Shown: positions 1-7,031, counted from the stretch's first letter. The stretch: 12,122 nucleotides of DNA from Novosphingobium sp. (GCA_030830245.1 JAURNJ010000121.1:1-12122), one strand, 5' to 3'. Notes: generated from the letters alone by a model not told the origin. Program-made: numbers and translations.

Positions 1-1
1 C

Positions 2-706
2 CACGTTTCCAATGTGCTTGGCTCGATGCTCGATGTCCGTCGTGCTGCCGATCTGGCTCATGCGGTGGGGGCCTTGCTGCTGGTCGACGGGTGCCAGGCG
101 GCGGCGCGCCTGCCAGTCGACGTTGTGGCGCTGGATTGCGATTTCTACGTCTTTTCAGCCCACAAGCTATACGGGCCGACCGGGATCGGCGCATTGTGGG
201 CGCGCACCGAGCTGCTCGATGCGATGCCGCCCTGGCAGGGCGGCGGCTCGATGATCGATCGCGTGACTTTCGAGAACACGACCTGGGCAAGCGGTCCGCA
301 GCGCTTCGAGGCAGGCACGCCTGCGATTGCCGAAGCCTTGGCGCTCCATGCCGCCATCGATTACATCGATGCAGTCGGTCTCGAGGCGATCCACGCGCAC
401 GAAATGGCGCTGGTGCGGCAATTGCGCGGCGAATTGGGCCGGTTGAACTCGGTGCGCCTGTTCGGTCCGGAGGACTCTGCCGGGATCGTGAGCTTTGCGC
501 TCGACGGCATTCACCCGCACGATCTTGGCACCATTCTCGACGAGGAGAACGTGGCAATCCGGGCCGGGCATCACTGTGCCCAGCCCCTGATGGATCATCT
601 TGGCGTGCCAGCCACGGCGCGCGCCAGCTTTGGCCTCTATAGCGACGAGAGCGATATTGCCGCCCTGCTCAGGGGCATCGAGCGAACCCAGAGGATTTTC
701 GCATGA
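2..706 (+). CDS. sufS: SufS cysteine desulfurase, C-terminal 234 residues (5' end outside window)
   Basis: PLP-dependent group II cysteine desulfurase, which takes sulfur from L-cysteine as an enzyme persulfide for the cytoplasmic Suf Fe-S assembly machinery. The reading frame is already open at the left edge, so roughly the first 170-180 residues of a family protein of about 400-415 are missing. In the visible part, VDGCQ (D29, Q32) is the PLP-pyridine and phosphate-site region. K55 in SAHKLYGPTG is the lysine forming the PLP Schiff base. C192 in RAGHHCAQPLM (codon 575-577) is the persulfide-forming cysteine, in the RxGHHC context typical of SufS rather than IscS. The TGA stop at 704-706 overlaps the sufT ATG (ATGA), indicating translational coupling. 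The family call is firm; substrate selectivity for cysteine over selenocysteine cannot be read from the sequence. Confidence 0.96.
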   Translation, partial: HVSNVLGSMLDVRRAADLAHAVGALLLVDGCQAAARLPVDVVALDCDFYVFSAHKLYGPTGIGALWARTELLDAMPPWQGGGSMIDRVTFENTTWASGPQRFEAGTPAIAEALALHAAIDYIDAVGLEAIHAHEMALVRQLRGELGRLNSVRLFGPEDSAGIVSFALDGIHPHDLGTILDEENVAIRAGHHCAQPLMDHLGVPATARASFGLYSDESDIAALLRGIERTQRIFA

Positions 707-1179
707 ACGAGAGTGAGCAATCGCAACAGCAGACTGCGTCAAAGCCGCCGCGCGCGCGCGTTTCCGACGCACCGTTGCCGGACGAAACGGCGGGCGAGAA
801 GCTGGCGCGCAAGCGCGACTATCTCGAAGGGTTTCTTGCCGAAAAACCGCAAGGCCTTGCGACCGGCGAGCCGGGCGGTGACCTCTACGAGGCGGTGGTT
901 GCGGCTCTGAAGGAAATTTACGACCCGGAAATCCCGGTCAATATCTACGACCTCGGTCTGATCTACGGGGTCGAGGTTTCGCCCGATGCCGATGTCGTCG
1001 TGACCATGACCCTGACCACGCCGCATTGCCCGGTTGCCGAATCGATGCCAGGCGAGGTCGAGCTGCGCGTCGCATCCGTGCCGGGCATTCGCGATTGCGA
1101 GGTCAACCTGGTGTGGGATCCGGCCTGGGACATGGGCAAGATGAGCGACGAGGCGAAGCTCGAACTGGGGATGCTGTGA
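703..1179 (+). CDS. sufT: SufT, MIP18/DUF59-family Fe-S assembly protein
   Basis: Protein of 158 residues with a poorly conserved, charged, probably disordered N-terminus (about 1-58) followed by one MIP18/DUF59 domain (about 60-150). Diagnostic stretches are DPEIPVNIYDLGLIYG (74-89) and TLTTPHCPVAES (103-114), where C109 is the conserved cysteine of the family. SufT proteins act as auxiliary Fe-S maturation factors that help deliver clusters to client proteins; this is family knowledge. The start ATG at 703 overlaps the sufS stop by four bases, and the TGA at 1177-1179 shares one base with the sufA ATG, so the gene sits inside a tightly coupled sufS-sufT-sufA array. PaaD also belongs to DUF59, but the Suf context and the absence of phenylacetate genes argue for SufT. 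Confidence 0.92.
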   Translation: MNESEQSQQQTASKPPRARVSDAPLPDETAGEKLARKRDYLEGFLAEKPQGLATGEPGGDLYEAVVAALKEIYDPEIPVNIYDLGLIYGVEVSPDADVVVTMTLTTPHCPVAESMPGEVELRVASVPGIRDCEVNLVWDPAWDMGKMSDEAKLELGML

Positions 1180-1535
1180 TGACTGCGACGACAACCCGGC
1201 AAAGGCCTGCCGCTGTTACGCTCACGCCCTCGGCCGAGGCACGGGTGGCCGAATTGATGGGCATAGCGCCTGCCGGCGCCATCGGGGTGAAACTCTCTAC
1301 CCCGCGCCGCGGTTGTTCGGGTCTTGCCTACTCGGTCGACTATGTCACCGAGGCAAACCCGATAGACGAGAAGATCGAAACGCCGGGCGGCCTGTTCTTC
1401 ATCGATGCGGCCTCCGTGCTTTACCTGATCGGCAGCACGATGGACTGGCAGGAAGACGATTTCGCGGCGGGTTTCGTGTTCGACAACCCGAACGCGACCG
1501 GAAGCTGTGGCTGCGGCGAGAGCTTTACGGTCTGA
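1179..1535 (+). CDS. sufA: SufA, A-type (HesB/IscA-like) Fe-S carrier
   Basis: Protein of 118 residues spanning a single A-type carrier domain. The three cluster-binding cysteines are present: C46 in RRGCSGLAY, and C110 and C112 in GSCGCGESF near the C-terminus, in the usual C-x(n)-C-x-C arrangement. A-type carriers receive Fe-S clusters from the SufBCD scaffold and pass them to apoproteins. The ATG at 1179 shares its A with the sufT TGA (TGATG); a longer reading frame starts at 1026 but would lie mostly inside sufT. A G-rich stretch (1167-1170) about eight bases upstream of the ATG may serve as the ribosome binding site. The stop codon is the first part of a conserved hairpin repeat (1532-1583). 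erpA or iscA is a possible alternative name; sufA fits the operon best. Confidence 0.93.
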   Translation: MTATTTRQRPAAVTLTPSAEARVAELMGIAPAGAIGVKLSTPRRGCSGLAYSVDYVTEANPIDEKIETPGGLFFIDAASVLYLIGSTMDWQEDDFAAGFVFDNPNATGSCGCGESFTV

Positions 1536-1583
1536 AGCATCGCGCGAAAAAGTGGGGACCGGTTTTTCGCGATCAGCGATGCG
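1532..1583 (+). repeat. Intergenic hairpin repeat, copy 1 (52 bp)
   Basis: Two nested inverted repeats: outer arms GCATCGC (1537-1543) and GCGATGC (1576-1582), inner arms GCGAAAAA (1544-1551) and TTTTTCGC (1563-1570), around the loop GTGGGGACCGG. A second copy lies inverted at 4226-4277 and matches at 47 of 52 positions. This copy lies between the convergent ends of sufA and the gene at 1635-2600, and its first bases (CTGAAGC) include the sufA stop codon. There is no T-run after the outer stem, so it is not a textbook intrinsic terminator, but as a strong stem at a convergent junction it may end or protect transcripts. From memory it resembles palindromic intergenic elements common in alphaproteobacteria. 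The rest of the junction (1584-1634) shows nothing recognisable. Confidence 0.9.
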
Positions 1584-1634
1584 ACAACAAGAAATGAGAT
1601 CGCGCTGCGTGCATCAGGTTCTGGCTAAACCGCG

Positions 1635-2600
1635 TTAGCGCGCGTCGCGATCGAATCCGCTTTCCTCTGCGAGGAAGGCAAGCAGCGCAGACTCGTACTC
1701 ATCGATCTTGCTATCGGCCTCGATGTGCGATTCTAGCCAGGTTTCCTCTTCGGTTCCGACTTCGCGCGCCTTTGCGACGGCGGCGTCATGATCCGGCTTT
1801 TGTGGTTTGCGACCCAGGGCATCGGAAATGGCATCGAAGAAGTTGTCGCGCAGACTCGATTTGCCCATGCGGCCCAGAAACCCGCCGATCGAGGAGTGGC
1901 TGTCGTTCATGAACGTTTCGAGTTCGGCAGCGCGCTCATGCGCGAGCGGCTCGTACGAAGTGAACCCTGCAAGGTAATTCCCGACCCCCTGCACGAACAA
2001 CTGTTTCCATTCGGGCGCATTGTCGCTTCCCAGCGAGGCGTCCTTGATGCGGAACAGGGCTTCGGCCTCGGCGCGGCTGACGCCTGCCGGTCGGTCGCTG
2101 CCGCTGGCGAACACCAGGCGACGCAACAGGTCTGCTTCGGCCTTGCTGACATGGCCCTTTTCCAGCGCACCGCCTTTGCGGGTCGGTCCTTCGCCGGTCA
2201 GGACGGCCAGTTCGATCTGCCTGAGCACATAAGACCGCAGCCTCTCCGGCACCGAAAGCGCGCGTTCGCAGAGGCGCACGAGAAGCTCTAGCTCGGTGAG
2301 GCTTTCCACGCGCCCGTCACGGTCGATCCGCTCGACCAGCCAGTCGCCCTGGGCGTCGCTGACATAGCCTTCGGGTTCGACGCCGTTGACGATGAATTCG
2401 CCAAGGGCCTCGACAAAGAAATCGGACCATTCCGTGCTCGGCTCGGCAATCGCTTCATTCACGGCGAAGACGGCCTCGGCCTCTTCGGGCACGATCTTGC
2501 CGTCGCCCCAGCCTTTGCGGCGTATCGACAGAACCTCGTCAGCGGAAATCGCGCTATCGGCGGCCACCATGCTGGCCAGGTCGCGGAAATGCATGCTCAT
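1635..2600 (-). CDS. Unrecognised 321-residue protein with internally duplicated helical units (TerB-like in flavour)
   Basis: I do not recognise this family. The protein is acidic and apparently soluble, with no signal peptide or membrane segment. It is built from related units. Residues about 18-73 and 151-213 align with each other (AEAVFAVNEA with AEALFRIKDA, TEWSDFFVEALGEFIV with PEWKQLFVQGVGNYLA). Residues about 86-115 and 288-314 share a W-L-x3-I-x2-D-x2-[VI] pattern followed by E and leucine-rich helix (WLVERIDRDGRV, WLESHIEADSKI). The DGKIVPEE stretch (33-40) recalls the DG-x-I-x2-EE turn of TerB/DjlA-like helical domains; that link is inference. The ATG at 2600 was chosen because AAGGGA lies nine bases upstream; a second ATG lies two codons downstream. 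The longer frame to 2873 would run through the lipoprotein gene. It lies 55 bp downstream of that gene and may be co-transcribed. Confidence 0.8.
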   Translation of the reverse strand: MSMHFRDLASMVAADSAISADEVLSIRRKGWGDGKIVPEEAEAVFAVNEAIAEPSTEWSDFFVEALGEFIVNGVEPEGYVSDAQGDWLVERIDRDGRVESLTELELLVRLCERALSVPERLRSYVLRQIELAVLTGEGPTRKGGALEKGHVSKAEADLLRRLVFASGSDRPAGVSRAEAEALFRIKDASLGSDNAPEWKQLFVQGVGNYLAGFTSYEPLAHERAAELETFMNDSHSSIGGFLGRMGKSSLRDNFFDAISDALGRKPQKPDHDAAVAKAREVGTEEETWLESHIEADSKIDEYESALLAFLAEESGFDRDAR

Positions 2601-2609
2601 CGCGTCGGA

Positions 2610-2624
2610 TCCCTTCGAGAAGGG
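2610..2624 (-). promoter_or_regulatory. Ribosome binding site held in a small hairpin
   Basis: Read on the minus strand, CCCTT (2624-2620), loop CTCG and AAGGG (2615-2611) form a perfect five-pair stem. The 3' arm is the Shine-Dalgarno sequence AAGGGA (2615-2610), nine bases before the ATG at 2600. If the stem forms in the mRNA it would hide the ribosome binding site. It could instead be a weak processing or stop element after the lipoprotein gene. The Shine-Dalgarno reading is solid; the regulatory role is speculative. Confidence 0.5.
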
Positions 2625-2655
2625 CCTACTATCGGCGAACAAGCTTAAATCCCGG

Positions 2656-3093
2656 TTACTTTCCGGCCGAACCGCGCAAGGCATTGACGCAGGCCGCCTT
2701 GTCGACATCGCGCCCGTCACTGCGCCGCGCATCGACATAGCTTGCCAGCGGGTCGCGCGAGCGCGAGGTGGGATAGAGGTAGATGTCGAGAATGCAGGCG
2801 GTTCCGGCATATTGCAGCTTGCGCGCATCGCCTTCCCAGACATCGAGGCGCGGCTGGCCGAATTGTCCGACAAGCTGCGCCTGGGTCGATCCGATCACGC
2901 CCTCCAGCCCCGGCTCCATGCGCAATTCGGGATCGCGCGCAGGGATAGCGACAGCGGTGCGCACGGGCGGTCGCGCCGTGCTTGCTGCCTGCACCTTGCC
3001 GCTGGTTCCGCCGCCCGAGGCGCAGGCCGACAGGGCCAATGCGAGCAGGCTTGCCGCGACAATATTCCGGGATGCGGGACGGTTGATGGTCAC
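2656..3093 (-). CDS. Small SmpA/BamE-like outer-membrane lipoprotein, function unknown
   Basis: With a GTG start at 3093 the protein has 145 residues. It begins with a type II signal peptide: basic N-terminus, hydrophobic stretch IVAASLLALA (11-20) and lipobox LSAC with lipidated C24. A Gly/Ser/Ala/Pro-rich linker (25-60) follows. The globular part (61-135) contains GVIGSTQAQLVGQFGQP (65-81), the I-G-x(5)-L-x3-F-G-x-P pattern of SmpA/OmlA (BamE) folds, then LQYAGTACILDIYLYP (93-108). C100 and C135 could form a disulfide. BamE itself helps assemble outer-membrane proteins; this is a distant relative at best, so the function is open. An upstream in-frame GTG at 3117 would add eight residues (HGCHCKP region) and spoil the signal peptide's short n-region. 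No strong ribosome binding site precedes either GTG. Confidence 0.85.
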   Translation of the reverse strand: MTINRPASRNIVAASLLALALSACASGGGTSGKVQAASTARPPVRTAVAIPARDPELRMEPGLEGVIGSTQAQLVGQFGQPRLDVWEGDARKLQYAGTACILDIYLYPTSRSRDPLASYVDARRSDGRDVDKAACVNALRGSAGK

Positions 3094-3098
3094 AGGCT

Positions 3099-3127
3099 TG
3101 CAATGACAGCCATGCACCCGGTGTCAA
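3099..3127 (-). promoter_or_regulatory. Possible sigma-70 promoter for the lipoprotein gene
   Basis: On the minus strand a perfect -35 hexamer TTGACA (3127-3122) is followed, 17 bases on, by ATTGCA (3104-3099), a poor -10. Transcription from it would begin at about 3092, at the GTG start itself, giving an almost leaderless message. This would fit the missing ribosome binding site, but the -10 match is weak. The divergent gap to the kinase gene (3094-3206) shows no convincing forward promoter; the best candidate is TTGCAT (3141-3146), 17 bases, TAGGCC (3164-3169). Confidence 0.25.
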
Positions 3128-3206
3128 TGGGGACATGGCCTTGCATGGCTCGCGCCGACCCACTAGGCCCCCGCCCCATCCTGTTGTCTCCATTCAAGGA
3201 ATTGGC

Positions 3207-4214
3207 ATGAACTCCGCGCCACCCGCTCCCAGCTACGATATTGTCGGCATCGGCAACGCCATCGTCGATGTGATGGCCCCGGCCGAAGATGCTGCCATCG
3301 AGGCGCTCGGCCTCGCTCGTGGCGGCATGACCCTGGTCGATACGGCGCGGGCCCGCGAACTTTACGACGCGATGGGCCCGGCTAAGGAGATTTCCGGCGG
3401 CTCTGCGGCCAATACCCTCGCGGGCCTTGCCACCCTGGGCGCGAAATGCGCCTTCATCGGCCAGGTGGCAGGCGACCAGCTTGGCGAGGTCTTTGCGCAC
3501 GACATTCGCGCCACCGGTATCCGGTTCGATGTGCCCGCACGCCCCGGCGAGCCGGCGACGGCGCGGTGTCTGATCTTCGTCTCGCCAGACGGCCAGCGCA
3601 CGATGAACACCTATCTCGGCGCGTCGCAGTTCCTGCCCTCCGCTGCGCTTGACGAGGCGCTGATTGCCGATTCGAGGTTCCTCTACCTCGAAGGTTATCT
3701 CTGGGATCCCGAGGAGCCGCGCGCGGCGATGAAGAAAGCCATCGCGGCAGCGCGCGGGGCAGGGCGGGAAGTGGCCTTCACCCTCTCCGATTCCTTCGTC
3801 ATTGCCCGCCACGGCGACGATTTCCGCGCCTTGATCGATGCGGGCGAGATCGACGTGCTGTTCGCCAACGAGGGTGAGCTGGCCGCCTTGACCGGGATCG
3901 ACGATTTCGAGACGGGCCTTGCTTCGCTCGCGCCGAAGGTGCCGACTCTGGTCGTCACCCGCAGCGAAAAGGGTGCGGTTGCGGTTTCGGGCGGAAAGCG
4001 GGCGCAGGTCCTTGCCGAGCCGATCGCGCAGGTGATCGATACCACTGGCGCGGGTGATCTCTTCGCTGCCGGGTTCCTCTATGGCCGGGTGCGGGGCATG
4101 CGGCTTGACCAGTGTCTGCGCGCCGGGGCGATCTGCGCGGCGGAGATCATCTCGCACTATGGCGCGCGGCCCGAGGCGGACCTCAAGGAATTGCTGGTGG
4201 AAAAGCTGGGTTAG
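3207..4214 (+). CDS. PfkB-family sugar/nucleoside kinase (adenosine kinase-like)
   Basis: Cytoplasmic ATP-dependent kinase of 335 residues, normal length for the ribokinase/PfkB superfamily. It opens with YDIVGIGNAIVD (10-21), the first strand and sugar-binding Asp region. GGSAANT (64-70) is the first PfkB signature and FANEGELAALTG (219-230) the conserved mid-domain stretch. DTTGAGDLFAAGF (278-290) is the second signature, with the anion hole and catalytic base D284. The overall pattern is that of proteins commonly annotated as adenosine kinase in alphaproteobacteria, making AMP from adenosine, but the substrate cannot be proved by eye; ribokinase or inosine-guanosine kinase activity remain possible. 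AAGGA (3196-3200) sits six bases before the ATG at 3207 and decides the start over an in-frame site at 3135. It converges on purD, another purine gene, with a 59-bp junction holding the second hairpin repeat. Confidence 0.9.
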   Translation: MNSAPPAPSYDIVGIGNAIVDVMAPAEDAAIEALGLARGGMTLVDTARARELYDAMGPAKEISGGSAANTLAGLATLGAKCAFIGQVAGDQLGEVFAHDIRATGIRFDVPARPGEPATARCLIFVSPDGQRTMNTYLGASQFLPSAALDEALIADSRFLYLEGYLWDPEEPRAAMKKAIAAARGAGREVAFTLSDSFVIARHGDDFRALIDAGEIDVLFANEGELAALTGIDDFETGLASLAPKVPTLVVTRSEKGAVAVSGGKRAQVLAEPIAQVIDTTGAGDLFAAGFLYGRVRGMRLDQCLRAGAICAAEIISHYGARPEADLKELLVEKLG

Positions 4215-4225
4215 ACAGTCTTTCG

Positions 4226-4277
4226 CGCATCGCTGATAGCGGAAAACCGGTTCCCACTTTTCCGTGCGATGCTTCAG
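4226..4277 (-). repeat. Intergenic hairpin repeat, copy 2 (52 bp, inverted relative to copy 1)
   Basis: On the minus strand the outer arms GCATCGC (4272-4266) and GCGATGC (4233-4227) enclose inner arms CGGAAAA and TTTTCCG around the loop GTGGGAACCGG. It differs from copy 1 (1532-1583) at five positions. Two of those changes, at 4262 and 4242, face each other in the stem and turn an A-T pair into G-C, keeping the hairpin. Like copy 1 it begins with CTGAAGC, which here provides the purD TGA stop (4276-4274), and like copy 1 it lies between convergent genes (the PfkB kinase and purD). A terminator-like or mRNA-stabilising role for both converging transcripts is plausible but unproven. Confidence 0.9.
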
Positions 4278-5551
4278 CCCTGCCGCGCTACCTCGCGCCA
4301 ACCGATGTCGCGGCGGCAGAAGCCGGTCGGGAAATCGATCCTGTTGACCGCAGCATAGGCTTTGGCCTGCGCTTCGCGCGCCGAAGCGGCCATGGCCGTG
4401 ACATTGAGCACCCTGCCGCCGTTGGCGACAAGTGAGCCATGGTTGTCGAGCGCGGTTCCGGCATGGAATACCTTTGCGCCGGTTTCCTCCGCTTCCTCGA
4501 TCCCGCCGATAGCGCCGCCTTTTTCGGGTGTGCCGGGATAGCTGTTCGCGGCCATGACCACGGTGAGCGCGGTATCGTCCGAAAATCGCGGTGGCGGCAG
4601 CGAGGCCAGGCGGTTTTCCGCGCAGGCGAGCAGGTAATCGACGAGATCGCTTTCCAGCCGCATCATCAGGACCTGGCATTCCGGATCGCCGAATCGGCAG
4701 TTGTATTCGATCAGCTTGGGCCCCTCGGCGGTCAGCATCAGTCCGGCGTAAAGGACGCCAGAATAGGGGGTGCCGGCATCGGCCATGGCCTTGACCGTCG
4801 GTCCGAAGATTTTCGCAATCGTCTCGCTGCGCAGCATCGGCGTCATCACCGGGGCGGGGCTGTATGCGCCCATGCCGCCGGTATTGGGGCCGGTATCGCC
4901 GTCGCCGACCCGCTTGTGGTCCTGCGCCGTGCCGAACGGGACGATGGTGAGTCCGTCGGTCAGAGCGAAGTAGCTCGCTTCCTCGCCCTCCATGAATTCC
5001 TCGATCACGGCCACGGCGCCATCCGCATCGAAGCGGCCCGCGAAGATGTCGCGTACGGCCTCTTCCGCTTCGGCGCGGGTCATGGCGACGGTGACGCCCT
5101 TGCCTGCGGCCAGCCCGTCTGCCTTGATGACGACGGGAATGTCGAAAGCGTCGAGCGCGGCCATGGCTTCAGCCTCGCTCTCGGCGCGGCGGTATCCGGC
5201 GGTGGGTATGCCAGCTCGCAGGCATATTTCCTTGGTGAAGCTCTTGCTGCCTTCGAGTTGCGCTGCGGCCTTGCTCGGTCCGAACACGGCGATACCGGCG
5301 CCGCGCAGGCTGTCCGCAAGGCCGTCGACCAGAGGTGCCTCCGGCCCGACGACGACGAAGCTCACATCCTCCTCCTCGCAAAACGCAATCACCGCCGCAT
5401 GATCGCCCGCATCGAGTTCGAGGCACTGCGCATATTGCGCAATTCCGGGATTGCCGGGCGCGGCGAACAGCTTTTTGCAACGTGGCGATTGCGCCAGCTT
5501 CCATGCCAGCGCATGTTCGCGCCCGCCTGAGCCCAGCAACAGGATATTCAT
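4274..5551 (-). CDS. purD: PurD, phosphoribosylamine-glycine ligase (GAR synthetase)
   Basis: Catalyses step two of de novo purine synthesis: phosphoribosylamine + glycine + ATP to glycinamide ribonucleotide. The protein has 425 residues, the usual length. GSGGREHAL (7-15) is the N-terminal nucleotide-binding loop and [12 protein letters not shown] (67-78) the conserved N-domain stretch. The ATP-grasp domain (about 100-310) includes [11 protein letters not shown] (143-153), [12 protein letters not shown] (221-232) and the family signature RFGDPECQ (286-293), whose E and N residues bind Mg-ATP. The C-terminal domain ends in the expected DxGxR-like region ([17 protein letters not shown]). The ATG at 5551 gives the canonical [10 protein letters not shown] start; the frame stays open further upstream, but only inside xseA. 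That ATG overlaps the xseA ATG on the other strand. The stop lies inside the 4226-4277 repeat. Confidence 0.97.
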   Translation of the reverse strand: MNILLLGSGGREHALAWKLAQSPRCKKLFAAPGNPGIAQYAQCLELDAGDHAAVIAFCEEEDVSFVVVGPEAPLVDGLADSLRGAGIAVFGPSKAAAQLEGSKSFTKEICLRAGIPTAGYRRAESEAEAMAALDAFDIPVVIKADGLAAGKGVTVAMTRAEAEEAVRDIFAGRFDADGAVAVIEEFMEGEEASYFALTDGLTIVPFGTAQDHKRVGDGDTGPNTGGMGAYSPAPVMTPMLRSETIAKIFGPTVKAMADAGTPYSGVLYAGLMLTAEGPKLIEYNCRFGDPECQVLMMRLESDLVDYLLACAENRLASLPPPRFSDDTALTVVMAANSYPGTPEKGGAIGGIEEAEETGAKVFHAGTALDNHGSLVANGGRVLNVTAMAASAREAQAKAYAAVNRIDFPTGFCRRDIGWREVARQG

Positions 5552-7004
5552 GGCCGGTTCTTCGCCTTTCGATGCAGATTTGCCCGCGAGCGCGCTCCTA
5601 GCCGAGCAGAGCGCGGGGGACAACGCCGCGCCGCTTTCGGTCAGCGAACTGTCCGCCATGCTCAAGCGCGTGGTCGAGGACCGGTTCGGCTTCGTGCGCC
5701 TGCGCGGCGAGCTTTCGGGTGTGAAGCGCGCCGCTTCGGGGCATCTCTATTGCTCGCTCAAGGACGAGAGCGCGGTGATCGACGCGGTGATGTGGAAGGG
5801 CACGGCGCAGCGCCTCGCCTTTCGGCCCGAGGACGGGATCGAGGTTGTCGCGAGCGGCAAGCTGACAACATACCCGGGGCGCTCGAAATACCAGATCGTG
5901 GTCGAATCAATGGAGATCGCGGGGGAGGGGGCGCTGCTCGCCCTGCTGGAAAAGACCCGCGCGCGGCTTGCCGCCGAAGGCCTGTTCGCGCCCGAACGCA
6001 AGCGGCCCCTGCCCTATCTGCCGCGCGTCATCGGCGTGGTCACGTCCCCGACCGGGGCCGTGATACGTGACATCCTGCACCGTCTGGCCGACCGGTTTCC
6101 CAGCCATGTTATCGTCTGGCCGGTGCTGGTGCAGGGCGAAGGGGCGGCGCGGCAAGTCGCGGCGGCAGTGCAGGGCTTCTCGGCACTGCCCGAAGGCGGC
6201 GCGGTGCCCCGGCCCGATCTGGTCATCGTTGCGCGCGGCGGCGGTTCGATCGAGCACCTGTGGGCGTTCAACGAGGAAGCGGTGGTGCGCGCCCTCGCGG
6301 CATCGACGATCCCGGTCATCAGCGCGGTCGGCCACGAGACCGACACCAGCCTTGCCGATTTCGCGGCGGACGTGCGGGCGCCGACCCCGACCGCTGCTGC
6401 CGAAATGGCGGTGCCGGTGCGCGCCGATCTCTACAACCAGCTTGCCGAACTTGGCCTGCGCAAGCGCCGCAGCGTGCAGCGCCCTCTCGCCCTGGGGCGC
6501 GAACGGCTGGAAGCGCGTGCGCAGCGCCTGCCGCGGGCCGAGGCATTGCTGGCCCCTGCCGCTCAGAGGCTCGACGAGCTGTCCGAGCGGTTGCGGCGCG
6601 GTCTGAAGGACCTGGCAGCGAGCGAACGTGAGAAGCTGCGAGAGGTCTCGCGCCACCTGTCCATGCCCTTGCTTCGCAGCCAGCTTGCGCAGGCGGCGCA
6701 GCGTCTCGAACGGTCGGGTCTGTCGCCCGCCTTGCTGTCTCTCGGCCTTGAGCGCGCGCAGGCCCGGTTCGCTCCGCTCGAACGCATCTGGCCACAATTG
6801 CACCCCGACATGCCGCTGAGCCGCGGTTATGTCAGGGTTACCGATGCAGCCAGCCGGACGCTTACCGAGCGCGAGCAGGCGGCAAAGGAGACGGCGCTGG
6901 TGTTGCATTTCCGGGATGGCGAGCTGCCGGTGGCGGTTGGTGGTGCCCGTGCGCGCAAATCGCGACCTGCTGCCGACAAGCCAGGCCAGGGCGATTTGTT
7001 TTGA
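5550..7004 (+). CDS. xseA: XseA, exodeoxyribonuclease VII large subunit
   Basis: Catalytic subunit of exonuclease VII, which degrades single-stranded DNA from both ends to short oligonucleotides with the small subunit XseB (not in this window). The protein has 484 residues. An N-terminal OB-fold (about 28-125) includes [18 protein letters not shown] and [10 protein letters not shown]. The catalytic domain follows (about 135-320), with [12 protein letters not shown] (163-174), [17 protein letters not shown] (227-243) and [21 protein letters not shown] (258-278, carrying the conserved GHE-TD residues). A long Arg/Leu/Glu-rich coiled-coil (about 320-430) and a short C-terminal domain (PLSRGY onward) complete it. 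The ATG at 5550 has AGGA (5541-5544) five bases upstream and gives the short N-tail expected before LSVSEL. An open extension to 5451 lies inside purD. It is first gene of a probable operon with 7032-9176. Confidence 0.96.
   Translation: MAGSSPFDADLPASALLAEQSAGDNAAPLSVSELSAMLKRVVEDRFGFVRLRGELSGVKRAASGHLYCSLKDESAVIDAVMWKGTAQRLAFRPEDGIEVVASGKLTTYPGRSKYQIVVESMEIAGEGALLALLEKTRARLAAEGLFAPERKRPLPYLPRVIGVVTSPTGAVIRDILHRLADRFPSHVIVWPVLVQGEGAARQVAAAVQGFSALPEGGAVPRPDLVIVARGGGSIEHLWAFNEEAVVRALAASTIPVISAVGHETDTSLADFAADVRAPTPTAAAEMAVPVRADLYNQLAELGLRKRRSVQRPLALGRERLEARAQRLPRAEALLAPAAQRLDELSERLRRGLKDLAASEREKLREVSRHLSMPLLRSQLAQAAQRLERSGLSPALLSLGLERAQARFAPLERIWPQLHPDMPLSRGYVRVTDAASRTLTEREQAAKETALVLHFRDGELPVAVGGARARKSRPAADKPGQGDLF
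5595..5623 (-). promoter_or_regulatory. Candidate purD promoter inside the xseA coding region
   Basis: Because purD and xseA share their start codons there is no intergenic space, so the purD promoter must lie in the 5' part of xseA. On the minus strand TTGTCC (5623-5618), 17 bases, then TAGGAG (5600-5595) is the best sigma-70-like pair I see, about 44 bases before the purD ATG. The hexamers match consensus only partly, so this is a suggestion. Confidence 0.25.
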
Positions 7005-7031
7005 TCCAGCCTGTCTGCTAGACCTGCAACC

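Noticed and set aside
1537..1582. Classical Rho-independent terminator
   Set aside because: The stem is strong, but the T-run is inside the stem, not after it, and an inverted second copy exists, so it is recorded as a repeat with a possible terminator-like role.
2601..2873. 91-residue N-terminal extension of the 321-residue protein
   Set aside because: The extension would read through the lipoprotein gene's 3' half in another frame, has a composition unlike the rest, and a proper Shine-Dalgarno precedes the ATG at 2600.
3090..4679. Open frame of 529 codons on the minus strand across the kinase gene and the purD end
   Set aside because: It lies antisense to well-supported genes and runs through the intergenic repeat; its translation is Arg/Gly/Ala-rich with no motifs. 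Long shadow frames are expected at this GC content.
4439..5530. Open frame of 363 codons on the plus strand inside purD
   Set aside because: Antisense to purD, whose catalytic motifs are intact; the plus-strand product has no family features.
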